Positions 33,050 to 40,634 of a stretch of 44,166 nucleotides of DNA are shown here, in pieces; position 1 is the stretch's first letter, and every line of letters begins with the position of its first letter. The stretch is from CAADGL01 sp964643885 (GTDB taxonomy: Bacteria > Planctomycetota > Phycisphaerae > UBA1845 > Fen-1342). A program made the position numbers and the translations under genes. A model generated the notes under the pieces. The model did not search any database, was not told the DNA's origin, and saw only the letters and a list, made by a program, of their open reading frames with translations. The DNA is taken from positions 1 through 44,166 of the forward strand of contig CAZXUI010000032.1 of assembly GCA_964643885.1 (NCBI GenBank). The letters are read 5' to 3'.

Positions 33050-34756
33050 TCAGTGGGTATCGTCGGTGGGTCCCGGCGGGCGAGCAGAATCGTCTCGCGG
33101 CGGCGACGCTGCGCCCTCATCCTCCTTCTGCTGCGCTTGCTGCGGACCGACCGGCGGACCCAGACGCCGCACCACGACCGTCCGCGCGAAGATGTCCCCG
33201 ATCCGCTGTCGATTCCGCGAAACGATCACCAGCACCGCCATGATCCAGAACTGCGGCAGCAGCTCGATCGGCCGCAGCGCGTTGCGCAGCAGCACCTGCC
33301 ACGCTTCCGGCCGTAAGCCGCTCTCGCTCAACAGATGCACGCGCATGGCGAACTTGCCGATCGAGCGGCCGGCGGTCAGCTCCATCACGGCGGCATAGAT
33401 CGAGATCAAAGAGACGCTGACGGCCCACCAGACGAGGATGTTTTTCGCCGGCAGGTCGCTCTCGGCCGAGTTGGCCAGCCCCCACGCCGCCAGCGCCCCG
33501 AGCGACTCGCTGATGTCGACCTTGAGCCACCACGCGATCGGCACCGCGAACAGGGAGAAATCGATGACGGCCGCGCCGACGCGCTGAAAGAGAAACGCCA
33601 GCTCCGTGTTCGCCGGGAGCTGTGCGGGCGCGACAAGGCTCGAGCGGCGGAAGATGACGAAGCCGATCAGCAGCAGGAAGAGCAGCAGGAGCGTGAAGAG
33701 CTGCACGAGCGTCTGCACGGCCCGCACGCGGCCGGGCTCGGCAAACGCCGCTGTGAGATCGACGGTCGACTCGGGCGGCGGCTGACCGACGCCGAAGAAC
33801 TGGAGAAACCGACCCGCACCCTGCGTTTCGACCAGCGCCGCGACGCACTGATTGAAGCCGACGACGCGCTCGATGCGCGCGATCCGCTCGCCTTCCGGCA
33901 AGGGCGACGGCGTGATCTGCGAGTGCGACCAATCGAGCGTGCCGGGCGCGCCGAGCGAGCGATAGACGGTGAGCTGCTCGCCGCCCGCCGCCGCGGTCTG
34001 GGCGACGGCCAGCGCCGGCACGCGGCTGACCGAGAAGAGCCACATGCCGGTCGCATCCGGCACTTCGACCGTGCTCACTTCCTTCCAGCTTCGCAACGCG
34101 CGCAGCAGGCGAAAGGAGATGATGCGGGCCGGCTCCGTTTCCCGCGCCGCCACCAGCCAGATATCCTCGTCCTGAATCAGCAGCCGCGGGTTCATTCGCG
34201 CATTGCTCTGTGGACCGACCGCCGGCGGACAATCCGCCAGCAGCGTCCATTCACGCCCGTCGCAAACCACCAGGCTGACGTCGGCCGGCGTGCGGATCGC
34301 GCTGGCCGGGCCGCTCGTCGGCTTCAGCTCGCGCCCCGTGGCCGCCGGCACCAGCGCGTAGATGAGCCCCTGGTCGACCACCATGTCGTACGGCCGCGGC
34401 CGGCGCGGGAGCTTGAGCTCCGGCACATACGTGTCCTGCCCGAAGCGGTGCGGAGAATTGTCCGAGAAGATCGCCAGGACGTCGTTGCCGGCCGCGTAGA
34501 GCGAGACGATCCGGCCGTTGATCGTGCGCACCTGCTGGAACTCGGGCGTGACGCTGGTGCGCATGAGCAGAACCGAGCTCTCGCCGCTGACGCGCGTCAG
34601 CCAGAGGAAGTGCTCGCCCGCGGCCAGGTCGACATGCGTCGCCGGCCGGCTGGTGGCGCTGACCGGCTCCTGGGCGGCGGACGGCGCAGCCGAGGCGAGC
34701 GCGGCGCACAGCAGCCAGACGAGGCGGGGCGACGGGGCCGGCCGGCGGAGGCTCAT
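33050..34756 (-). CDS. Exported/membrane protein with C-terminal RDD domain
   Basis: A 568-residue protein. A signal peptide (MSLRRPAPSPRLVWLLCAALASA) leads a ~330-residue extracytoplasmic domain of short beta repeats, perhaps a propeller (VSLYAAGNDVLAIFS, DMVVDQGLIYALVP, LIQDEDIWLVAARE). A membrane helix follows at ~350-370 (LVQLFTLLLLFLLLIGFVIF), then an RDD domain (FLFQRVGAAVIDFSLFAVPIAWW, LTAGRSIGKFAMRVHLL, RNALRPIELLP) with three helices and its Arg/Asp residues. A sensor-like ectodomain joined to RDD is unusual. ATG 34756 overlaps the upstream stop as ATGA, so translation is coupled to the lipoprotein gene. Confidence 0.82.
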   Translation of the reverse strand: MSLRRPAPSPRLVWLLCAALASAAPSAAQEPVSATSRPATHVDLAAGEHFLWLTRVSGESSVLLMRTSVTPEFQQVRTINGRIVSLYAAGNDVLAIFSDNSPHRFGQDTYVPELKLPRRPRPYDMVVDQGLIYALVPAATGRELKPTSGPASAIRTPADVSLVVCDGREWTLLADCPPAVGPQSNARMNPRLLIQDEDIWLVAARETEPARIISFRLLRALRSWKEVSTVEVPDATGMWLFSVSRVPALAVAQTAAAGGEQLTVYRSLGAPGTLDWSHSQITPSPLPEGERIARIERVVGFNQCVAALVETQGAGRFLQFFGVGQPPPESTVDLTAAFAEPGRVRAVQTLVQLFTLLLLFLLLIGFVIFRRSSLVAPAQLPANTELAFLFQRVGAAVIDFSLFAVPIAWWLKVDISESLGALAAWGLANSAESDLPAKNILVWWAVSVSLISIYAAVMELTAGRSIGKFAMRVHLLSESGLRPEAWQVLLRNALRPIELLPQFWIMAVLVIVSRNRQRIGDIFARTVVVRRLGPPVGPQQAQQKEDEGAASPPRDDSARPPGPTDDTH

Positions 34757-35655
34757 TCGACCCGCGGCCCGGGCTCGGCGTCGATCTGCTCGACGTCGCC
34801 CATCCAGTTGGAGGGAAACGTGCAAAAGTCCTCCAGTCCGGTCCGCCAGCGGGCCCGGTCGATCACGACGCTCAGCTCGGCGTCATCCAGCGGCCAGCTT
34901 ACGCGGTAGCGGCGGGCGGTGTAGGGGCCGTCGGTTTCGACCCGCTGGTAGCCGTCGAGCACGGCCGACATGAGTAACTGCCCGCGCGCGGTCCAGTCGC
35001 TGATGCGCGTGGGCAGATAGGGCTCGTCCGGCTGAAGCTGAATCTCGCGCCAGCCCTCCGGCACGCCTGCGGCGCTCAGGCGCATGAGCAGCAGACGCTG
35101 GTCCGCTCCCTCGATCCGCAGCAGCGGCGCCAGCCCGCCGGCGAGCTGCATCGGAATCGGCCGCAGCATCAGGGCGTCCAGCAGATCCGGCGGTGGGACG
35201 GGCAACCGCCGGACGCGCGCGCTGTCGACCAGCTCCCACGAGCCCCACCAGAGCTTGCGCAGCTCCGGCTCGATCCAGACCCAGTAGCGCTCATCGTTCG
35301 AGCCGAATTGGGCGATCGTGCCGGCCAGCGAACGCACGTCGAAGATCAGGCAGCGATCCGGCCGGAAGATCAGCCGCGCATCGTGCTGAAGGAAGTTTCG
35401 CTGCACGCCCTGGGTGTCGCGAAAGCGGAAGCTCACGCGGGCGGCGCACGAGAGGGTCCGCGGCTGCTGCGAATCGCCCGCGTCGAAGCGGCCCAGGTTG
35501 CGGTTGATCCGCTCGATCGCCTCGAAGGCGTCGCGCGGCGGCACGCCGATCTTGACGTGCTTGTCCGGGCAGCAGCCCGCCAGCCCCGCCAGCAGCAGCA
35601 TCGGCAGCGCGGCCGAAAGCACCGCCGCCCCGCGCCTGATGCGCCGCTCACTCAC
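34753..35655 (-). CDS. Lipoprotein of unknown function
   Basis: A 300-residue protein with a textbook lipobox L25-A-G-C28 after a hydrophobic stretch. The mature part is beta-rich (AARVSFRFRDTQGVQRNFLQHDARLIFRP, RYWVWIEPELRKLWWGSWE, LPTRISDWTARGQLLMSAVLDGY), reminiscent of LolB/DUF4292-like folds, though I cannot assign it. GTG 35655 overlaps the stop of the upstream gene by 8 bp, and its own stop overlaps the RDD gene start. All three are therefore one tightly packed operon, likely working at the envelope. Confidence 0.78.
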   Translation of the reverse strand: MSERRIRRGAAVLSAALPMLLLAGLAGCCPDKHVKIGVPPRDAFEAIERINRNLGRFDAGDSQQPRTLSCAARVSFRFRDTQGVQRNFLQHDARLIFRPDRCLIFDVRSLAGTIAQFGSNDERYWVWIEPELRKLWWGSWELVDSARVRRLPVPPPDLLDALMLRPIPMQLAGGLAPLLRIEGADQRLLLMRLSAAGVPEGWREIQLQPDEPYLPTRISDWTARGQLLMSAVLDGYQRVETDGPYTARRYRVSWPLDDAELSVVIDRARWRTGLEDFCTFPSNWMGDVEQIDAEPGPRVE

Positions 35656-36187
35656 TGGCCGCCTCCGCCCCGCTGGCCTGCTCGCTGCCCTCCGCGGCGA
35701 GCGGCGTATTGAACAGCTCCTCGAGCTGGCGGCTGAGCAGCTCGACCCGCTCCTCGTCGATCTCCGGCCGTGTCAGCTCGTGCAGCTCGCCGCTGGCTGC
35801 GCAGCGGAAGCTCCAGATTTCCGCCTCGCCCTCGCGCCGCGTGCCCTCCAGCTTGAGTCCCTTCTGACGCCACAGCAGCAGCGCCAGGAAGAACCGCAAC
35901 TGCCGCCGGTCGTCGCGCTCCTCGGCCGCCAGGGAGTCATAGATCGCCCGCAGGCTGGCCCGGTTCGGGCCGGCCGCCTTCTTCAGTGTCGGCTCGGGCA
36001 TGCGCGTCTTCCACGAGCCCACCGCCTGGTCGACGTCGGGCGGCGTGCAGGTGAGGCAGTAGTCCCGCCGCTCGTAGCCCTCGGTCGTTTCGAACAGGTA
36101 GGTGCGGAAGACGTCGCCGGGCTGGAATTCCCGATCGCCGGCCGCACAGCGGCCCTGCGCGCGCGGCATCTGCCAATCCTGAGCCAC
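35648..36187 (-). CDS. Conserved planctomycete-type protein of unknown function
   Basis: A 179-residue soluble protein starting at GTG 36187, behind GGGAGG at 6 nt. The N-terminal part has GRCAAGDREFQPGDVFRTYL and RRDYCLTCTPP, so three or four cysteines could bind a metal. PDVDQAVGSWKTRMPEP and RQLRFFLALLLWRQKGLKLEG follow, then a short beta segment and an acidic C-terminus. I recall similar orphan proteins in other planctomycetes (cysteine module followed by an ALLLMRKR-type helix) but know no function. First gene of the operon with the lipoprotein and RDD protein. Confidence 0.72.
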   Translation of the reverse strand: MAQDWQMPRAQGRCAAGDREFQPGDVFRTYLFETTEGYERRDYCLTCTPPDVDQAVGSWKTRMPEPTLKKAAGPNRASLRAIYDSLAAEERDDRRQLRFFLALLLWRQKGLKLEGTRREGEAEIWSFRCAASGELHELTRPEIDEERVELLSRQLEELFNTPLAAEGSEQASGAEAASE

Positions 36188-36330
36188 GTCAACCTCCCAC
36201 TCGTTTGCGCGCCATCTCTGCGGCCGCCGATTATAGAGGTCCTGATGCGGACCGCGAGCCCTCGCGGCCGCGCGGGGCCGCGTCAGAGGCGCGACCGCCC
36301 TTTTGCTTTGGGAGACCGATTCGGACCGGC

Positions 36331-36369
36331 GGGTGGCATGCTTTCGCCGAAGGCGTAAGCATGCCACCC
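36331..36369. repeat. Palindromic hairpin element, second copy
   Basis: GGGTGGCATGCTT pairs with AAGCATGCCACCC (13 bp), then a T-T mismatch, CGCC with GGCG, and a GAA loop. It is the reverse complement of the copy at 26311, and homology continues into the flank GCCGGTCC. Confidence 0.8.
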
Positions 36370-36505
36370 GGCTCGGCCGGCGCCGGGCTCGCTGCACCCG
36401 TGGCTACGCACCGCGGTCCCTTCGGGGCCGGCATAAGGGGCCGGCATGACGGGGCTGCCCAGTCGGGCGGTTGACGCCTGCGACCGTGCACGTGCGGCGG
36501 CCGAA

Positions 36506-36849
36506 TCAGAACCCGCCGCGCCAGGCGGCGGGTCCCTTGGCGATCGAGTGACCCCGTGCTTGGCGCACGGGGTTCTGACGCGCCGCCACACTCAGAACCC
36601 GCCGCGCCAGGCGGCGGGTCCCTTGGCGATCGAGTGACCCCGTGCTNNNNNNNNNNNNNNNNNNNNNNNNNNNNNNNNNNNNNNNNNNNNNNNNNNNNNN
36701 NNNNNNNNNNNNNNNNNNNNNNNNNNNNNNNNNNNNNNNNNNNNNNTGGCGCACGGGGTTCTGACGCGCCGCCACACTCAGAACCCGCCGCGCCAGACGG
36801 CGGGTCCCTTGGCGATCGAGTGACCCCGTGCTTGGCGCACGGGGTTCTG
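36506..36849. repeat. Tandem array of an 86-bp unit with two hairpins (three copies, one cut by the gap)
   Basis: Copies begin at 36506, 36592 and 36778. The 73-bp core carries two stems: CCCGCCGC with GCGGCGGG (loop GCCAG) and ACCCCGTGC with GCACGGGGT (loop TTGGC). The outer ends CAGAACC and GGTTCTG also pair. The third copy has a G to A change that shortens the first stem. Copies 2 and 3 are exactly in register across the 100-N gap, so the true copy number is unknown. Confidence 0.85.
36647..36746. other. Scaffold gap (100 N) inside the 86-bp array
   Basis: The 55 bases just left of the gap (36592-36646) are identical to 36506-36560, which is what stops a k=55 assembler. The gap length is a placeholder and hides zero or more repeat units. 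Confidence 0.85.
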
Positions 36850-37006
36850 ATTGCGGGCGAGACGCCCGCGCTCCCCAAAGGGGCCCGCGCGCCCCGAATT
36901 GCCGCGTTCCTGACCAGCCGACCTCGCTGCGGCGGACCCTAAGCCGCGCCGGACCTCATTCCGACACCATCCTCGCTCACCCGTTCCACGCACGCACGTC
37001 ATGCCC

Positions 37007-37012
37007 TATCGT
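37007..37012 (+). promoter_or_regulatory. Possible -10 element (TATCGT) 7 nt before the permease start
   Basis: TATCGT ends exactly 7 nt before ATG 37020, which has no ribosome site. The match to consensus is moderate (4 of 6); the spacing is the reason to note it. Confidence 0.3.
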
Positions 37013-37019
37013 GTCCCGC

Positions 37020-37916
37020 ATGAACGCGCGCAGAGCCTGGCTCGGCTTCGCCTTCGTCGCGCCCGCGACGGCTTATCTCGCGCTCTTCTCGATCGTCCCC
37101 ATGCTGGTGGCCGCCTGGATGAGCCTGCACCGCTGGCACCTGCTCAAGCCCGAGCGGCCGTGGGTGGGGTTCGGCAACTACCTGGAGCTCGCGGCCGACC
37201 CGTTCTTCCGCAACGCCGTCTACAACTCGCTGGTCTTCACGCTGATGGGCGTGCCGCTGGGCGTGGCGTCCGCGCTGGCTGTGGCCGTGCTGGTCGCCCA
37301 GCCGCTGCGGGCGATGGGCCTGTTCCGCACGATCTATTTCATCCCCGCGATCAGCTCGCCGGTGGCCCTGTCGATCCTGTGGATCTGGGTCTTTCTGCCC
37401 GAGGTGGGGCTGGTCAATTTCACGCTGTCGCTCCTGAGCCTGCCGAGCGGCACGGATTTTCTGACGCACCCGGCCTGGGCCATGCCCGCGCTCGTGCTGC
37501 TGTTCATGTGGACCGGCCTCGGACCGCGCATGCTCATCTTCCTGACCGGCATCCAGAGCATCCCGCAGACGCTCTACGAAGCGGCCGACCTCGACGGCGC
37601 GGGCACCTGGCAGCGCTTCCGCTATGTCACGCTGCCGCTGCTGCTGCCGACGACCCTGTTCGTCGTCGTCACCTCGACGATCGCCGCATTCCAGTGGTTC
37701 ACCGCCGTCTACATCATCACCCGCGGCGGCCCGCGCCGCACCACCGACGTCGTCGCCTATCACATCTACAAGGAGGCCTGGCAGAACTTCGAAATGGGCA
37801 TGGCCAGCGCCCAGACCTACGTCCTGTTCGCGATGATCCTGGCCATGGCGCTGATCCAGTTCTGGCTCATGCGGCGCGGGCTCGAAGAGGACTCCGCCGC
37901 GGGGGCGGCCGCATGA
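37020..37916 (+). CDS. Sugar ABC transporter permease, UgpA/MalF type
   Basis: A 298-residue inner-membrane permease with six predicted helices. The first helix, a periplasmic loop with VGFGNYLELAADPFFRNAVYNS, and the cytoplasmic EAA loop EAADLDGAGTWQRFRYVTLP are classic for the binding-protein-dependent carbohydrate family. It pairs with the next gene, whose ATG overlaps this stop (ATGA). Neither a solute-binding protein nor an ATPase gene is adjacent; on the upstream side only repeats occur. Substrate is probably an oligosaccharide, judged by the glycosidases downstream. Confidence 0.92.
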   Translation: MNARRAWLGFAFVAPATAYLALFSIVPMLVAAWMSLHRWHLLKPERPWVGFGNYLELAADPFFRNAVYNSLVFTLMGVPLGVASALAVAVLVAQPLRAMGLFRTIYFIPAISSPVALSILWIWVFLPEVGLVNFTLSLLSLPSGTDFLTHPAWAMPALVLLFMWTGLGPRMLIFLTGIQSIPQTLYEAADLDGAGTWQRFRYVTLPLLLPTTLFVVVTSTIAAFQWFTAVYIITRGGPRRTTDVVAYHIYKEAWQNFEMGMASAQTYVLFAMILAMALIQFWLMRRGLEEDSAAGAAA

Positions 37917-38749
37917 AGACCGTCCGGAACATCCTCTCCTACGCCCTGCTGATCCTCCTGGCGGCGACGACCATCGCTCCCTTCGTCTGGATGCTCGTCA
38001 CGTCGCTGCACCCGCAGCTCTCGCCGCTGCCCACGCCCGACCGGCTCTTTTCGCCCGAGTCGTGGCATCCGGAGAACTACCTCGGCGTCCTGATGCTGCC
38101 CGAGCTGCCCGTCTGGCGCTTCGCGCTCAACAGCGTCGTCGTCACGGCCGGCGTGATCCTGCTCCAGCTCGCCCTCTGCTCAACCGCCGCCTACGCGCTC
38201 TCGCGCATCAGCTTCCCCGGCCGCGGCGGGCTCTTCCTGCTCTTCATGCTGACGATGATGATCCCGGCGCAGGTGATGATCGTGCCGCTCTACATGATCA
38301 CGCGCGAGCTCGGCCTGCTCGACACATACGCCGGGCTGATCGTGCCGTTCCAGTATCTCAACACGGCCTTCGGCACGTTTCTCCTGCGGCAATACTTCAT
38401 CAGCCTGCCGCGCAGCCTCGACGACGCCGCCCGCATCGACGGCTGCGGCGACTGGGGCATCTTCTGGTACGTCATTCTGCCCTCCGCCCGCCCCGCGCTG
38501 GCCACGCTGGCCGTCTTCGGCTTCATCTGGACCTGGACCGACTTCTACTGGCCGCTGCTGGCCACCAGCTCGCTCAATATGCGCACGCTCGAGGTAGGCC
38601 TGTCGATCGTCAAGGACTCGCAGGCCGTGCCGAACTGGCCGCTTCAAATGGCCGCGGCCGTCGTCGTCGTCACACCCGTGCTCGCATTCTTCCTGGTGAT
38701 GCAGCGGTTCTTCGTCCGCGGCGTCGTCATGAGCGGTCTGAAAGCATGA
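37913..38749 (+). CDS. Sugar ABC transporter permease, UgpE/MalG type
   Basis: A 278-residue partner permease with six helices. It shows the MalG-type N-terminus (TTIAPFVWMLVTSLHP), ENYLGVL, SRISFPGRGGLFLLFMLTMMIP and the EAA loop DDAARIDGCGDWGIFWYVILP. It is translationally coupled to the upstream permease by an ATGA overlap. The glycoside hydrolase genes begin 300 bp further on, in the same direction, after a short repeat. Confidence 0.93.
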   Translation: MKTVRNILSYALLILLAATTIAPFVWMLVTSLHPQLSPLPTPDRLFSPESWHPENYLGVLMLPELPVWRFALNSVVVTAGVILLQLALCSTAAYALSRISFPGRGGLFLLFMLTMMIPAQVMIVPLYMITRELGLLDTYAGLIVPFQYLNTAFGTFLLRQYFISLPRSLDDAARIDGCGDWGIFWYVILPSARPALATLAVFGFIWTWTDFYWPLLATSSLNMRTLEVGLSIVKDSQAVPNWPLQMAAAVVVVTPVLAFFLVMQRFFVRGVVMSGLKA

Positions 38750-39057
38750 ACGCGATTCGCGGCCCGACAACGCACGCCCCTCGCGATGAACGCTTCCTCC
38801 CGGGAGCGCGGGCGTCCTGCCTCCTTGATCCGACCCGCGACCGCGCGTGTGATCCGAGCCGCGACCGTGAGGGAGCGGGCTGGGGGTGTGGATCCCCTCG
38901 CGCCCACGCGCCACACCCCGCACACCTGCACCCGACCGCGCTCTCCGCACGCCGGCCGCTCGTGACGATCCTCGCCGCGCACGCGCTCGATCGACCGCAC
39001 TCCGCTCCCGACCCCCGTATCGCGACCAACCCATCCGAAACCGGAGACTGACCCGCA
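38750..39057. other. 308-bp noncoding region with repeat copy D
   Basis: No gene is supported. It holds one end of the MITE-like family and otherwise C-rich sequence. No terminator or clear promoter is seen, so the sugar genes on either side could still be one transcript. Confidence 0.55.
38856..38880. repeat. Solo end of the MITE-like repeat (copy D, inverted)
   Basis: This 25-bp stretch starting GAGCCGCGACCG is followed by TGGGGGTG, which makes it the reverse complement of the right end of copies A and B (where CACCCCCA precedes GCCCGC). Confidence 0.65.
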
Positions 39058-40227
39058 ATGTCACCGCACGACGCCCCCTTCATCCCCGTCCTGCGCGACT
39101 ATCACAGCCGCCGCGCCAGCAGCTTCGACCGCACCGGCGGAAACCGCGACTGGCTCGTCGTTCAGCCCGGCCGATCCACCACCCTGGCCGACATCCGCGG
39201 ACCCGGCTGCATCCGACACATCTGGATGACCATGGGCTTCCCCCACGACGACTACCTCCGCCGCGTCATCCTCCGCTGCTTCTGGGACGACTGCCCCGAG
39301 CCCAGCGTTGAGTGCCCGCTCGGCGATTTCTTCGGCCTGGGCCACGCCCGCCGCAGGAACTTCATCACCGCCATGCTCCAGATGAGCCCCGAGGACGGCC
39401 GGGCCTGCAACGCCTGGTGGCCGATGCCCTTCCGCAAATCCGCCCGCCTCGAGGTGGAAAACCAGGGCAGCGCCGCCTATAATCACTATTTCTACATCGA
39501 CTATGAATCCTATGACTCGCCCGCCCCCCTCGCCAGCCAGGCCTACTTCCACGTCCAGTGGCGCCGCGAGAACCCCACCCAGGGCTGGGGCGAGGAGTAC
39601 GACCACCTCGTCGGCGACGGCCGCCAGCCCTTCGAGCCCCGCCCGCAGGAGTGGTTCGACAAGTGCTGGTTCGGCGGCGACCCGCGCAGCCTCAATACCA
39701 CCGGCCGCGACAACTACACCATCCTCGAAGCCCGCGGCGACGGCATCTACTGCGGCGCGCACCTCGACGTCGACATCTTTCGCCGCCAGAAGAACGACTG
39801 GTTCGGCGAAGGCGACGACATGATCTTCATCGACGACGAGGTCGAGGCCCTGCCCGCCGGCCTGCGGCCCAGAACATGGCCGCCCGCCCTGCACGGCACC
39901 GGCACCGAGGACTGGTACAACTGCGCCTTCTGCCCCACGCAAGAATACCACGCACCCTGTCACGGCGTCCTGCTCTACAGCGGCACGCCCGACTGGCGCT
40001 GGAAGGGAAAGCAAAGCGTGTATCGCTATCACATCCTGGACCCCATCCGCTTCCGCCGCCAGATCCTCGTTACCATCGAGCACGGCCACGCCAACAAGCT
40101 GCACAACGACTACAGCAGCACCGCGTACTACTATCTGAGCACGCCGCAGCGCGGCGGCCCGCCGCTACCGCCGGTCGAGCAGCGCCTGCCGCGGCCGGAC
40201 GAGCCCGGCTATCCGCCCCAGCCCTGA
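39058..40227 (+). CDS. GH172-family (DUF2961) glycoside hydrolase
   Basis: A 389-residue enzyme of the DUF2961 family, now glycoside hydrolase family 172, whose characterised members act on alpha-D-fructofuranosyl or D-arabinofuranosyl linkages. Visible family features: an N-terminal FDRTGGNRDW, GPGCIRHIWMT, the first jelly roll with ECPLGDFFGLGH, the linker FYIDYESYD, and the second jelly roll with LHGTGTEDWYNCAF, where the Glu is a likely active-site residue. No signal peptide, so it acts in the cytoplasm on imported sugar. The next gene starts 1 bp after the stop. It fits a pathway with the two permeases upstream. Confidence 0.88.
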   Translation: MSPHDAPFIPVLRDYHSRRASSFDRTGGNRDWLVVQPGRSTTLADIRGPGCIRHIWMTMGFPHDDYLRRVILRCFWDDCPEPSVECPLGDFFGLGHARRRNFITAMLQMSPEDGRACNAWWPMPFRKSARLEVENQGSAAYNHYFYIDYESYDSPAPLASQAYFHVQWRRENPTQGWGEEYDHLVGDGRQPFEPRPQEWFDKCWFGGDPRSLNTTGRDNYTILEARGDGIYCGAHLDVDIFRRQKNDWFGEGDDMIFIDDEVEALPAGLRPRTWPPALHGTGTEDWYNCAFCPTQEYHAPCHGVLLYSGTPDWRWKGKQSVYRYHILDPIRFRRQILVTIEHGHANKLHNDYSSTAYYYLSTPQRGGPPLPPVEQRLPRPDEPGYPPQP

Positions 40228-40228
40228 C

Positions 40229-40624
40229 ATGCCCGCGCCGCCCGACCGACCCGACTCGCCGGCACCGCAGACGCCCGCGCCCGGCCCACCACCCGAATCG
40301 CCCGCGACCGAATCTCCCCTCTTCTGCCCGTTCTGCGGCTACGACAACCACGACCAGGCCGGCCCGTGGTACCGCTGCCCCGAATGCGGCCGGCGGTTTC
40401 ACCAACGCGAGGCCGATCCCAGCGGCAATCTCGGCCGCATGCGCCGACTGGATCGCACGCTGACGCCCTCGCTGCTGGCGCTGGCCGCGTTCTTCGCCCT
40501 CGCGCTGGCCGGCATCGAAGCCGGCACGCGCGGCACCACCGGCCTGCTCGCCATCGCCCTGCTGTTTGCCCTGCTCTGCCTGCTGCTGCTGGTCTACTCC
40601 GCAGCCACCCGCGACCGCGAGTAG
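40229..40624 (+). CDS. Zinc-ribbon membrane protein
   Basis: A 131-residue protein: a Pro-rich N-terminal 30 residues, a zinc ribbon FCPFCGYDN...YRCPECGRRF (residues ~32-57), and two membrane helices (residues ~80-95 and ~103-121). It sits between two glycosidase genes with 1 bp and 10 bp spacings, so it is co-transcribed, but its role in sugar use is unknown. The layout (cytoplasmic zinc ribbon before membrane helices) recalls small regulators or assembly factors, without a defined family. Confidence 0.72.
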   Translation: MPAPPDRPDSPAPQTPAPGPPPESPATESPLFCPFCGYDNHDQAGPWYRCPECGRRFHQREADPSGNLGRMRRLDRTLTPSLLALAAFFALALAGIEAGTRGTTGLLAIALLFALLCLLLLVYSAATRDRE

Positions 40625-40627
40625 AAT
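40622..40627 (+). promoter_or_regulatory. -10 element (TAGAAT) 7 nt before the GH35/42 start, overlapping a stop codon
   Basis: TAGAAT begins with the TAG stop of the preceding gene and ends exactly 7 nt before ATG 40635. There is no ribosome site. This would give the glycosidase its own leaderless transcript in addition to read-through. Confidence 0.4.
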
Positions 40628-40634
40628 CGTGGCC

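Larger units (their letters stand above)
36188..37006. other. 819-bp noncoding region rich in hairpin repeats, with an assembly gap
   Basis: No gene is supported. It contains the palindromic element at 36331-36369, the 86-bp array at 36506-36849 with its 100-N gap, and then about 150 bp of low-information sequence leading to the permease start. It separates the minus-strand envelope operon from the plus-strand sugar locus. Confidence 0.8.

Noticed and set aside
36506..36849. CRISPR array or attachment site
   Set aside because: Units are 86 bp, fully repeated without spacers, with no integrase or cas gene nearby.
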